Source: CAJCIY01 sp964245825 (GTDB lineage Bacteria > Actinomycetota > Actinomycetes > Mycobacteriales > CAJCIY01). Taken from it: DNA of 64,000 nt. This document shows positions 57,520-64,000 of this stretch, one piece after another. The stretch spans positions 128,765-192,764 of the forward strand of contig CAXTNT010000005.1 in the NCBI GenBank assembly GCA_964245825.1. The letters run 5' to 3'. The notes under the pieces were generated by a model. The model did no database searches and had not been told where the DNA came from. It was given only the letters and a program-made list of their open reading frames with translations. Position numbers and translations under genes: made by a program. The stretch's first letter is position 1. The number at the start of each line of letters is the position of its first letter.

Positions 57520-58246
57520 GGTCCGCCGTCGACCAGCGGCGGGTCGCCAGGTAGACCGTGTTGGTGGCGGTCCCGCCCTGGAGCGGGTTGGGAAAGCGCA
57601 CCACTTCGGCAGCGACGTCGGCGAAGACCTCCGACAGCACGGCCAGGTAGGCCTCGTCCGGGGGGTCGTTCGACCACAGCGCGTAGACGCCACCTGGCCG
57701 CAGCCGGGCGGCCAGCCGTTGCGTCCCCGCCGAGCCGTAGAAGCCCGCGCTGCCGTCGGCGAGCAGATGCCGGGGTGAGTGGTCGATGTCGACGAGCACG
57801 GCGTCGAAGCGCCGGTCCGGGGCGCCCGGGTCGAACCCCGCGCCGTCGTTCATCGCGAAGAAGTCGCCGTGCACGAGCCGGCACCTCCGATCGGTGGTCA
57901 ACGCTGGTCCGAGCGGCACCAAACCCTCGTGGTGCCAGGCGATCACGGGTTCGAGCGCGTCCACCACGACGAGCTCGCGCACCCGCTCGTCGGCCAGCGC
58001 GGCCCGGGCGGTGTAGCCGAGCCCGAGGCCGCCCACCGCGACGTGCAGCGCGGACCCGGTGAGGCGGGCCAGCGCCAGCCGGGCCAGCTCGACCTCGGCG
58101 ACCGTGAACAGGCTGGACATCAGGAACTCGTCCCCGAGCTTGACCTCGAACACGTCCTGCCCCGTGATGGGGTCGCGGCGTCGGCGGAGGCTCACCTCAC
58201 CGATCGGCGTGGGGCTCCAGCCCAGCTCCTCGAACCGCGCGCTCAC
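57320..58246 (-). CDS. Spermidine synthase-like protein
   Basis: The 308-residue frame has a SAM-binding fold like spermidine synthases: GSALHVAVGGLGLGYTARAAL, VVVDALEPVIAWH, DAVLVDIDHSPRHLL, YALWSNDPPDEAYL. The real homology ends near residue 240 (YLATRRWSTADL); beyond that the reading is Arg/Pro/Ala-rich and runs under the convergent epimerase gene, so the true C-terminus may have been lost. The GTG at 58246 is preceded by AAGGTGG. Substrate unknown. Confidence 0.78.
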   Translation of the reverse strand: MSARFEELGWSPTPIGEVSLRRRRDPITGQDVFEVKLGDEFLMSSLFTVAEVELARLALARLTGSALHVAVGGLGLGYTARAALADERVRELVVVDALEPVIAWHHEGLVPLGPALTTDRRCRLVHGDFFAMNDGAGFDPGAPDRRFDAVLVDIDHSPRHLLADGSAGFYGSAGTQRLAARLRPGGVYALWSNDPPDEAYLAVLSEVFADVAAEVVRFPNPLQGGTATNTVYLATRRWSTADLTAGAGRVAGDGVRPGAGADPRAPSAAGAARRPARPRTRPAPRGPSRAGSRDPPRAGGRTSRTARW

Positions 58247-58330
58247 CCGACCACCTTCTCTGCGCGCGTGCACGAGTAGGTGGACGTGATGTGCTCCGGC
58301 GGCCTCATTCCTAGCAGATGCACGTGAGAC

Positions 58331-58345
58331 GTACGGGTTCCGTAC
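58331..58345. promoter_or_regulatory. Palindrome GTACGG-N3-CCGTAC, toxin-antitoxin operator candidate
   Basis: Perfect 6-bp arms with a 3-bp spacer, ending 26 bp before a TACGGT -10 box (58372-58377). An antitoxin of the neighbouring ParD-like/zeta module could bind it to autoregulate. Confidence 0.5.
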
Positions 58346-58371
58346 CTTCGCTGGGCCGTGTTGCAGAGTGC

Positions 58372-58377
58372 TACGGT
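58372..58377 (+). promoter_or_regulatory. -10 box TACGGT of the ParD-like/zeta operon
   Basis: TANNNT match; a leader of about 26 nt would follow, carrying SD GGAGG at 58401-58405, 4 nt before the ATG at 58410. Confidence 0.45.
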
Positions 58378-58409
58378 GATGGCCGAGTTCCTCGAGTCCC
58401 GGAGGCATC

Positions 58410-58784
58410 ATGGCAACGACGTCGCCCGCCCGGATCGAGGACGACCTGTACGCGTCGGCCAAGCTGGCCGGCGACGCGCAGAGCCGCAGCGCCTCCCAGC
58501 AGGTCGCCCACTGGGCGCGCATCGGCCGGGAGATCCAGGCCTCGGCCACCATCAGCCACCGCGAGGTCGCGGCGGTGCTGGCCGGTCGGCGGTCGTACGA
58601 CGGGCTCGACCCGAAGGAGCAGGCCGTCGTCCGGGCGGACTGGGCGGAGCGGATGGCCGTCTACCGCGAGGAGCTGGACCTCACCGCAGCGTTCACGGCC
58701 GCGGGGCGGACGTGGGTGGAGCTCGATGACGACGGCCGTGTGGTCCAGCGACCACGCAGGACGCGGTCCCGCTCCAGCGCCTGA
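58410..58784 (+). CDS. ParD-like antitoxin
   Basis: The 124-residue protein resembles ParD-like antitoxins: RIEDDLYASAKLAGDAQSRSASQQVAHWARIG suggests a ribbon-helix-helix DNA-binding start, followed by VLAGRRSYDGLDPKEQ. A basic end (RRTRSRSSA) may contact DNA or RNA. It overlaps the zeta toxin start by 1 bp (TGATG). Confidence 0.82.
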   Translation: MATTSPARIEDDLYASAKLAGDAQSRSASQQVAHWARIGREIQASATISHREVAAVLAGRRSYDGLDPKEQAVVRADWAERMAVYREELDLTAAFTAAGRTWVELDDDGRVVQRPRRTRSRSSA

Positions 58785-59365
58785 TGTCGGACCCGGTCCT
58801 GCACCTGCTGGCGGGACCGAACGGCGCCGGGAAGTCGACGCTCTACGAGACCGTCATCGGGGCGGCAACCAGGCTCGAGTTCGTCAACGCGGACGTCATC
58901 GCCGCGGAGCGCTGGCCCGAGGACCCGACCGGACGCTCGTACGACGCCGCCGTCGTCGCCTCGACGCGACGGGAGACGCTGATCGAGCAGCGGAGATCGT
59001 TCGTGACCGAGACCGTGTTCTCACACCCCTCGAAGCTCGAGCTGGTACGGCGTGCCACCGGGGACGGGTACCTGGTCTGGCTGCACGTCGTGATGGTCCC
59101 CGAGCGACTGGCGGTCGCCCGGGTCGCGAGCCGGGTCGCCGTCGGCGGCCACCCGGTGCCGGCGGACAAGATCCGCGGCCGCTACCGCCGGCTCTGGCCG
59201 CTGGTCGCCGACGCGATCGGCCTCGTCGAGACCACGACGGTGTACGACAACAGCCGGGCCAGGCCCGCGTTCCGCATCGTCGCCCGCTTCGAGGGCGGGG
59301 CACTGGTGGGCAGGCCCGACTGGCCGTCGTGGACACCGAAGCGGCTCACGATGCTGCGCGGTTGA
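58784..59365 (+). CDS. Zeta toxin family kinase
   Basis: The 193-residue protein has the P-loop GPNGAGKST (11-19), EFVNADVIAAE and VPADKIRGRYRRLWPL, as in zeta/PezT toxins that phosphorylate UDP-N-acetylglucosamine or related substrates. It is preceded by its likely antitoxin and converges on the PIN-domain toxin of a second module (18-bp gap). Confidence 0.88.
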   Translation: MSDPVLHLLAGPNGAGKSTLYETVIGAATRLEFVNADVIAAERWPEDPTGRSYDAAVVASTRRETLIEQRRSFVTETVFSHPSKLELVRRATGDGYLVWLHVVMVPERLAVARVASRVAVGGHPVPADKIRGRYRRLWPLVADAIGLVETTTVYDNSRARPAFRIVARFEGGALVGRPDWPSWTPKRLTMLRG

Positions 59366-59383
59366 CCGCCATGCACGCGCTCG

Positions 59384-59767
59384 TCACACGCGGATGACGG
59401 CCACCTGCGGCATGGCGTCGTAGTCGCGGTCCTGGGTAACGACGGGAAGGCCGCCGGCCACCGCGGTCGCGGCGATCAACGCGTCGAGGACCGGAACGCG
59501 TCGGCCCCGGGAGCGCAGATCCGCCACCAGCCGCGCGAACACGCGGGCCACCTCGACGTCCACCGGGAGCGGCTCCCAGGTGGATTCCACGGCCGAGAGG
59601 GTGGCAAGGCGCGTGGCGCGCGTCTGCTCGTCGGCGCGTAGGACGCCGATCGTCAGCTCCGCCACGGTGACGACGGAGACTTCGGTCTCGTCGACGTCGG
59701 GGAGTTCGCCGAGTGGCCGCCCCGACTCCGTCGCGACGAAGAAGGACGTGTCGAGCAGGGCCTTCAC
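59384..59767 (-). CDS. vapC: PIN-domain ribonuclease toxin (VapC family)
   Basis: The 127-residue protein has the PIN acidic set: Asp6 in LLDTSFF, Glu37 in VVTVAELTIG, Asp in PVLDALIAATA and Asp in TQDRDYD. VapC toxins cleave specific RNAs. The start overlaps the antitoxin stop (ATGA). Confidence 0.9.
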   Translation of the reverse strand: MKALLDTSFFVATESGRPLGELPDVDETEVSVVTVAELTIGVLRADEQTRATRLATLSAVESTWEPLPVDVEVARVFARLVADLRSRGRRVPVLDALIAATAVAGGLPVVTQDRDYDAMPQVAVIRV

Positions 59768-60009
59768 AGGTCGTCCGTGGTGTCCGGGACCGCGTCGGTC
59801 AGATCGCGGAGCAACCCACGGTCTGCGGCACTTCGCCGCGCCAGTGCGAGCGCCTCGAGCGCGGGCACCGGACGCCGACGGCGCAGCGGGACGAGCTCCG
59901 CCACGGGGCGGCGATCGACGGTCACCGTGACGGGGTTGCCCTGCTCGACGCGACGCAGCACGTCGCTGATGCTGTTGCGGAGCTCCCGGACGGACACGGA
60001 CTCAGCCAT
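59764..60009 (-). CDS. Phd/YefM-type antitoxin
   Basis: The 81-residue protein has a Phd-like N-terminus (ESVSVRELRNSISDVLRRVEQGNPVTV) and an acidic C-terminus that probably wraps the toxin. It partners the PIN toxin. The ATG has a TACGAT -10 box 6 nt upstream, so the transcript is likely leaderless. Confidence 0.88.
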   Translation of the reverse strand: MAESVSVRELRNSISDVLRRVEQGNPVTVTVDRRPVAELVPLRRRRPVPALEALALARRSAADRGLLRDLTDAVPDTTDDL

Positions 60010-60015
60010 GTCTCG

Positions 60016-60021
60016 ATCGTA
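60016..60021 (-). promoter_or_regulatory. -10 box TACGAT of the Phd-VapC module
   Basis: TANNNT match ending 6 nt before the ATG. The 8-bp palindrome GCACGTGC follows at 60022-60029 and may be the autoregulatory operator. Confidence 0.5.
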
Positions 60022-60064
60022 GCACGTGCGTACACAGGTGCGACGAATAGTTATCGCGATGCGA

Positions 60065-60704
60065 TCAGAAGTCTGTGAATGCCACCGGCTCCCCGGTGGC
60101 GCTCAGCGGTTCAGGTGTGTCCAGGGCGGCGCCGTCTGCGGGCGTTGGCCAACCCGCAGGTAGCACCTGAAACCAGAAACGGCCTGTCGGCAGCCCGACG
60201 CCGGTCGGGAGTGGGCTCGTCGTGAGCACTTCGCGGGTGGAGACGCGGATCCGCGTCGCTGTCGTGGGTAGCGGGCCGAATGCAACCGTTGATGCCCGCG
60301 CCGCGGGCGCGCCGGAAAAGTACCCACCGCTCGGCGACTTGTCGAAGCCACAACCTCCACCGCCGAGCACGCTAGCGATATCAGGATGATCGGGATCCGA
60401 ACCTTGGGGCTGGAGTTCCATGCACAGGTGCCCTTGCTGTTCCCAACCGTACAACTGCCACGAAGAACCGCCTGACATTCCAGAGGTGAGCACCACGTAC
60501 GGCGAATGAGCGACTTTCGCCGAGTTCGGACTTGAATCATGGCCGAATAGGGAGGACGTAAAGGCCACTAGGATGGCCACGCCGATTGCCGCTCCGATGA
60601 CGTAGGGCCGCGCCCTCGCGCCGCGCCCACCACGTGTCCTCAGGCGCCGCGGTCCGGCCCGACGGCCTGGGGTCGTGGGTGCGTCGGCCCACGTCGGTGG
60701 GCAT
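60065..60704 (-). pseudogene. Frameshifted membrane-anchored protein of unknown function
   Basis: The gene seems split between two frames. The ATG at 60704 overlaps the stop of the preceding gene (TGATG) and gives MPTDVGRRTHDPRPSGRT; that frame ends at 60537. The second frame has a membrane helix RPYVIGAAIGVAILVAF and a 171-residue extracytoplasmic domain with a CMEL/GGGGCGF Cys pair, but no good start of its own (its GTG falls inside the helix). Removing one base near 60610 (in GAGGGCGCGG) joins them cleanly into a cytosolic tail, one helix and an outer domain. It is either a true frameshift or a sequencing error. Confidence 0.65.
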
Positions 60705-61027
60705 CAGCGGTGAGCCGCCTCGAGGTTCAATGTGGTGGTCTTGTTCCGGCGCCGATTGGCGACGTAGCAGCCCAGCGCGACGAGCCCGAGGCCGGCGGCG
60801 AAGATCACGAGGTTCACGACTCCGTAGGACCAGACCTCGGACTTGTCCGCTTTCGGGGAGGGGCCGAATGCGGATGTGGATCCGCCGGCCCACTGGGTGA
60901 TCAAGGCGACGGACTGGAAGGTGAAGACGAAGCCGTGGACCGCGATGAACGCGACGTAGGCGGCGGTGCGGTTCTTGACGAAGAAGCCGAGCGGGAATGC
61001 GATCACGATCATGACGATCAGTTCCAT
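60704..61027 (-). CDS. Small membrane protein
   Basis: The 107-residue protein has three membrane helices (MELIVMIVIAFPLGFFV, AYVAFIAVHGFVFTFQSVALI, VVNLVIFAAGLGLVALGCYVA) and a short basic end. Function unknown. SD TGGAGG precedes the ATG. Its stop overlaps the next gene's start. It is divergent from the sensor kinase gene. Confidence 0.8.
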   Translation of the reverse strand: MELIVMIVIAFPLGFFVKNRTAAYVAFIAVHGFVFTFQSVALITQWAGGSTSAFGPSPKADKSEVWSYGVVNLVIFAAGLGLVALGCYVANRRRNKTTTLNLEAAHR

Positions 61028-61144
61028 GAGAGCCTCCAGGAAGGGTGTGGACGGACACGTCGAGCATCGGTGCGGCGGGGACCGGGTGTCATCGGTGCCA
61101 GCGCCGGATTCGGGCCGCGCGGGGGCGCGTACGTGCTGACCCTG

Positions 61145-63151
61145 ATGCGCCGCGGCGGGATGTCGGCGATCATGGGCACGGTGACCCGGATTCGGCGCGC
61201 ACCGGCCGTCGTCGTGGGCGGCGTGTGTGTGTACCTGGTGGCCGCGGTGGTCCTGATCGGCACGACGCTCACCCCGAATCGGACGGACTCGCTGGCCGGG
61301 GCGCTTGCGACGATCGCGTTGTCGCAGCCGCCGCTGTGGTTGGGGCTGCTGCTGGCCCGCCGACGCGCTGACAATCCGACCGGTCCGGCGCTGATCGCGC
61401 TCGGGGCGGCGGTCGTGCTCACCGCGGCGATCGAGGACTGGGGTGGCACATTCGCCACCGGTGACCCGTGGCCGGCGTCCCGGGTCGTTGCCACGGTCGC
61501 CCCGGGCGTGTGGGTGTTCAACCTGGCCGGCTTCTTCTTGCTCTGCCTGGTGTTTCCCGACGGTCCGTTGCGGGGCCGCGGTTGGCGCGCGTTGCCGTGG
61601 CTCGGCTTGGCGGCCGCGATCGTTGTCGACGCGATGGTCTCGCTGGTGCCGGAGAACTTCCGGCGCAGCGGCGGGGTACTGCCAGGAAGCACGCCGCTAC
61701 AGGTACCGACCCCGGTGCGCGCCGGGCTGTTTGCCGCGTCGGAGCTGAGCCTGCTCGCCGTGCTGGGCTTCGCCCTCACCTCGATCGTGGTCCGCTACCG
61801 GCACGGGGATTCCTCGACCCGCCAGCAACTGCGATGGATGATGCTCGGCGCGGGTTCGGTCCCGGTACTGCTGGTTGCCGGCTGGCTGGCCAGCGCGCTC
61901 GGCGCGCCGGTGGCGGTCGCGTTCGTCGGGTTCATCGTGGCGATGCTCGTCGTGCTGCCGCTGGCCGTGACGGTCGCGATCTTGAAGTACGACCTGTTCG
62001 ATGTCGACCGGCTGCTGAGCGAATCAGCGGCGTGGTTCATCACCACGCTGGTTGCGGCCGGGGCCTTCGCGTCAGTCGTATCGGTGGCCGCAGCCCTGAG
62101 CTTGCGTGACTCGCACGTCGGTGCGGTCGGGGCCGCTTTCCTGGTCGCGATCGCGTTGCTGCCAGCGCACAGCAGAATTCAGCGACTGGTCGGACGCGTC
62201 TTCGACCGGGACCGCACGGTCGGCCTGATGGAGATGCGGGAATTCGTCCGCCGTGTCCGCGACGGGCAGGCGCCGGCCGAACAGCTCGAGGCCGAGTTGC
62301 GCCGAGTGCTCGGTGACCCGGCGCTACGGGTGCTGCTCCAGCTCCCCGGCGCGGTCTCCTTCGTTGATCTCGAGGGCACGCCGACGGAGCCACCGCAATC
62401 GGCGCATACGATCGCGCTTCGATCCGGCACGAGCGATGTCGGCGTAGTCGTGCCCGGCCAGCACAGCGCCCGCCACCTGCGCCGTACCCGCGAACTGCTG
62501 GTCGAGGCGCGGATGCCGATCGAAGTCGCCCGCCTCCAGCTGCAGCTGCACGCCGCGCTACAGGACGCGCAGGCCAGCCGAGCCAGAATCGTCGCCGCCG
62601 CGGCCGAGGAACGCCACCGCCTCGAACGCGACCTCCACGACGGCGCCCAACAACGCATCGTCACCATCGGTATGCGGCTGCGATCGATCCAACGAACCCA
62701 CGCCATCGGCCCGAGCACCCACGGTGAGCTCGATACTGCCGTGGACGCGCTCGAATCGGTGGTCGCCGACCTGCGCCGCCTCGCCCACGGCGTCCGGCCC
62801 CGAGGACTCGACGACGGCCTGGATGCGGCGGTGCGGTCGCTCGCGGCCGACAGCCCAATCCCGGTCACGGTCGATATCGCCGCAGCCGCGCTTTCGGAGA
62901 CAGTCATGACGACGGCGTACTTCGTCATCGCCGAAGGCCTGACCAACACCCTCAAGCACTCCCAGGCGAGCCGCGCCCACGTCAGCTATACGAACACCGC
63001 GGGCGGTCACGTCATCGAGGTACGCGACGACGGCATCGGCGGCGTCACCGCGGGGTTGACCGCGCTGCGCGACCGCGTCACCGCCCTCGGCGGTCGCCTC
63101 GACGTCATCAGTCCGGTCGGTCACGGCACCGTGCTGCGGGCGGAGCTCTGA
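61145..63151 (+). CDS. NarL-type sensor histidine kinase
   Basis: The protein (668 residues from ATG 61145; later ATGs at 61160 and 61172 are possible) has about eight N-terminal membrane helices, a middle region, and a HisKA_3 phosphoacceptor ERHRLERDLHDGAQQR, then an HATPase_c domain with EGLTNTLKHSQAS and EVRDDGIGG. It senses an unknown signal. The stop is 1 nt before the response regulator GTG, so the two form one operon. Confidence 0.88.
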   Translation: MRRGGMSAIMGTVTRIRRAPAVVVGGVCVYLVAAVVLIGTTLTPNRTDSLAGALATIALSQPPLWLGLLLARRRADNPTGPALIALGAAVVLTAAIEDWGGTFATGDPWPASRVVATVAPGVWVFNLAGFFLLCLVFPDGPLRGRGWRALPWLGLAAAIVVDAMVSLVPENFRRSGGVLPGSTPLQVPTPVRAGLFAASELSLLAVLGFALTSIVVRYRHGDSSTRQQLRWMMLGAGSVPVLLVAGWLASALGAPVAVAFVGFIVAMLVVLPLAVTVAILKYDLFDVDRLLSESAAWFITTLVAAGAFASVVSVAAALSLRDSHVGAVGAAFLVAIALLPAHSRIQRLVGRVFDRDRTVGLMEMREFVRRVRDGQAPAEQLEAELRRVLGDPALRVLLQLPGAVSFVDLEGTPTEPPQSAHTIALRSGTSDVGVVVPGQHSARHLRRTRELLVEARMPIEVARLQLQLHAALQDAQASRARIVAAAAEERHRLERDLHDGAQQRIVTIGMRLRSIQRTHAIGPSTHGELDTAVDALESVVADLRRLAHGVRPRGLDDGLDAAVRSLAADSPIPVTVDIAAAALSETVMTTAYFVIAEGLTNTLKHSQASRAHVSYTNTAGGHVIEVRDDGIGGVTAGLTALRDRVTALGGRLDVISPVGHGTVLRAEL

Positions 63152-63152
63152 C

Positions 63153-63812
63153 GTGCGCATCATCGTCGCGGAGGACTCAGTGCTCTTCCGGGAGGGGCTC
63201 GTGCGGCTCCTCACCGAAGCCGGCCACGACGTGGTGGCGACCGCCGGCGACGCCGACTCGCTCATCACGTGCGCCCGGGACCAGCCGGCCGACCTGCTCA
63301 TCGTGGACGTGCGAATGCCGCCGGGCATGCGCGACGACGGCGCACTGGCCGCCCAGCAGTTGCGGACCCGCTACCCGAACCTGGCCATCGTCCTGCTGTC
63401 ACAGCACGTCGAGACCCACCACGTCCTGCACCTGGTGGCCACCGGCTCCTTCGGCTACCTGCTGAAGGACCGGGTTCTGCGGGTCGATGACTTCCTCGAT
63501 GCCCTCACGCGGGTCGCCGGCGGCGGCACCGCCCTTGACCCGACGATCGTGCAAGCGCTGGTCGCACCCACCCGCCGCGACGACCCGATCCGGGGCTTGA
63601 CCACGCGCGAGCGCGAGGTCCTCGAACTGGTCGCCGAAGGCAACTCCAACACCGCGATCTCGCGGCACCTCGTGATCACCGAACGTACTGTCGAAACCCA
63701 TATGCGAGCGATTTTCCGCAAACTCGACATCGACGAGGACGAAGACAACCACCGGCGAGTCCTGGCAGTGCTCGCTCACCTGACCCACCAGAGCCGCGCC
63801 GCCGCGCCATGA
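63153..63812 (+). CDS. LuxR/NarL-type response regulator
   Basis: The 219-residue protein has a receiver domain (AEDSVLF, phospho-acceptor Asp52 in LLIVDVRMP, Lys in YLLKD) and a GerE helix-turn-helix (LTTREREVLELVAEGNSN, then TERTVETHMRAIFRKL). It is the partner of the kinase upstream. Confidence 0.95.
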   Translation: MRIIVAEDSVLFREGLVRLLTEAGHDVVATAGDADSLITCARDQPADLLIVDVRMPPGMRDDGALAAQQLRTRYPNLAIVLLSQHVETHHVLHLVATGSFGYLLKDRVLRVDDFLDALTRVAGGGTALDPTIVQALVAPTRRDDPIRGLTTREREVLELVAEGNSNTAISRHLVITERTVETHMRAIFRKLDIDEDEDNHRRVLAVLAHLTHQSRAAAP

Positions 63813-63956
63813 GCCACGGCTAGCTATGCCGCAGCGTGCGCGGGAAGTAGGAACACTGGTCCGGACACGCCGACCGGGGCGGGATCCTGGCCCAGCTCCG
63901 GCCCGGCTATCGCCAATCGGGTGGGACGCTTGTGGTGGAGGTGGCGGTGTCTGAGT

Positions 63957-63995
63957 TCGCGACATAGTTCGCGGGTGTCTCGCGACATCGTTCGC
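63957..63995. repeat. Duplicated 16-mer TCGCGACATMGTTCGC, possible insertion-sequence end
   Basis: Copies at 63957-63972 and 63980-63995 differ at one base and are 23 bp apart. This short direct repeat near the window edge resembles repeated transposase-binding ends of some insertion elements. The transposase would lie beyond the window. The preceding 63813-63956 shows no gene. Confidence 0.4.
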
Positions 63996-64000
63996 ACCCT

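Overview
The window is very GC-rich with dense genes, many GTG starts, strong G/C third-position bias and frequent 4-bp stop/start overlaps. The gene content fits a high-GC actinomycete: two DUF222/HNH (13E12-type) proteins, mec-cysO-cysM, a FolP2-like protein, a 10-methyl fatty acid (tms) pair, FprA, and a clpS...rph-rdgB block in mycobacterial order. Genus cannot be fixed from sequence alone. Many genes have a TANNNT -10 box 6-8 nt upstream of the start codon and no Shine-Dalgarno, so leaderless transcripts look common.

Layout. 1-1.7 kb: tail of an unknown gene, an 18-bp tandem repeat, DUF222/HNH protein 1. 1.7-6 kb: isoaspartyl peptidase/glycosylasparaginase and a Rho_N-like small protein whose start codons overlap head to head, then FprA and a VKOR/thioredoxin-like disulfide pair. 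6-10.5 kb: an anchored unknown protein, a tightly coupled crcB-crcB-histidine phosphatase-secreted hydrolase operon, Bcp peroxiredoxin. 10.5-15.6 kb: GNAT, tRNA-Leu(UAG), peptide deformylase, and a sugar block (UDP-glucuronate decarboxylase-like SDR, GT2, GT-C membrane enzyme). 15.6-24.8 kb (all minus): tmsA-tmsB-acyl-CoA ligase-clpS-DUF2017-mec-cysO-cysM-MBL-rph-rdgB. 24.8-32.8 kb: DUF4232 lipoprotein, ABC-F, enoyl-CoA hydratase, VOC protein, a MerR domain in one open frame with S-adenosylhomocysteinase, LigB-like protein, FolP2-like protein, TetR. 32.8-38 kb: a thiolase, FAD reductase, P450 and ALDH cluster with a shared 20-bp operator-like site. 38-44.2 kb: Crp regulator, HAD phosphatase, an 844-residue secreted repeat protein, a secreted TAP-type hydrolase.

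44.2-53 kb is a nuclease/helicase-rich stretch. A three-gene minus-strand operon (YbjN-like protein, ADP-ribosylglycohydrolase, Cas4/Dna2-like nuclease plus RNase H-like domain plus SF1 helicase) lies beside a DUF222/HNH gene preceded by a near-perfect actinobacterial SOS box, a 17-bp minisatellite, and a NERD-domain helicase. This is the best candidate for an undescribed DNA-damage or defence system.

53-58.3 kb holds a beta-propeller protein with a Cys-rich frame just past its stop, a DUF362-like/SRPBCC-like protein interrupted by 10 Ns, an SDR epimerase, and a spermidine-synthase-like protein that overlaps the epimerase tail to tail by 200 bp. 58.4-60 kb has two converging toxin-antitoxin modules (ParD-like/zeta and Phd-like/PIN). 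60-64 kb has a frameshifted membrane-anchored gene, a small membrane protein, a NarL-type two-component pair, and a duplicated 16-mer at the edge that may mark an insertion-sequence end.
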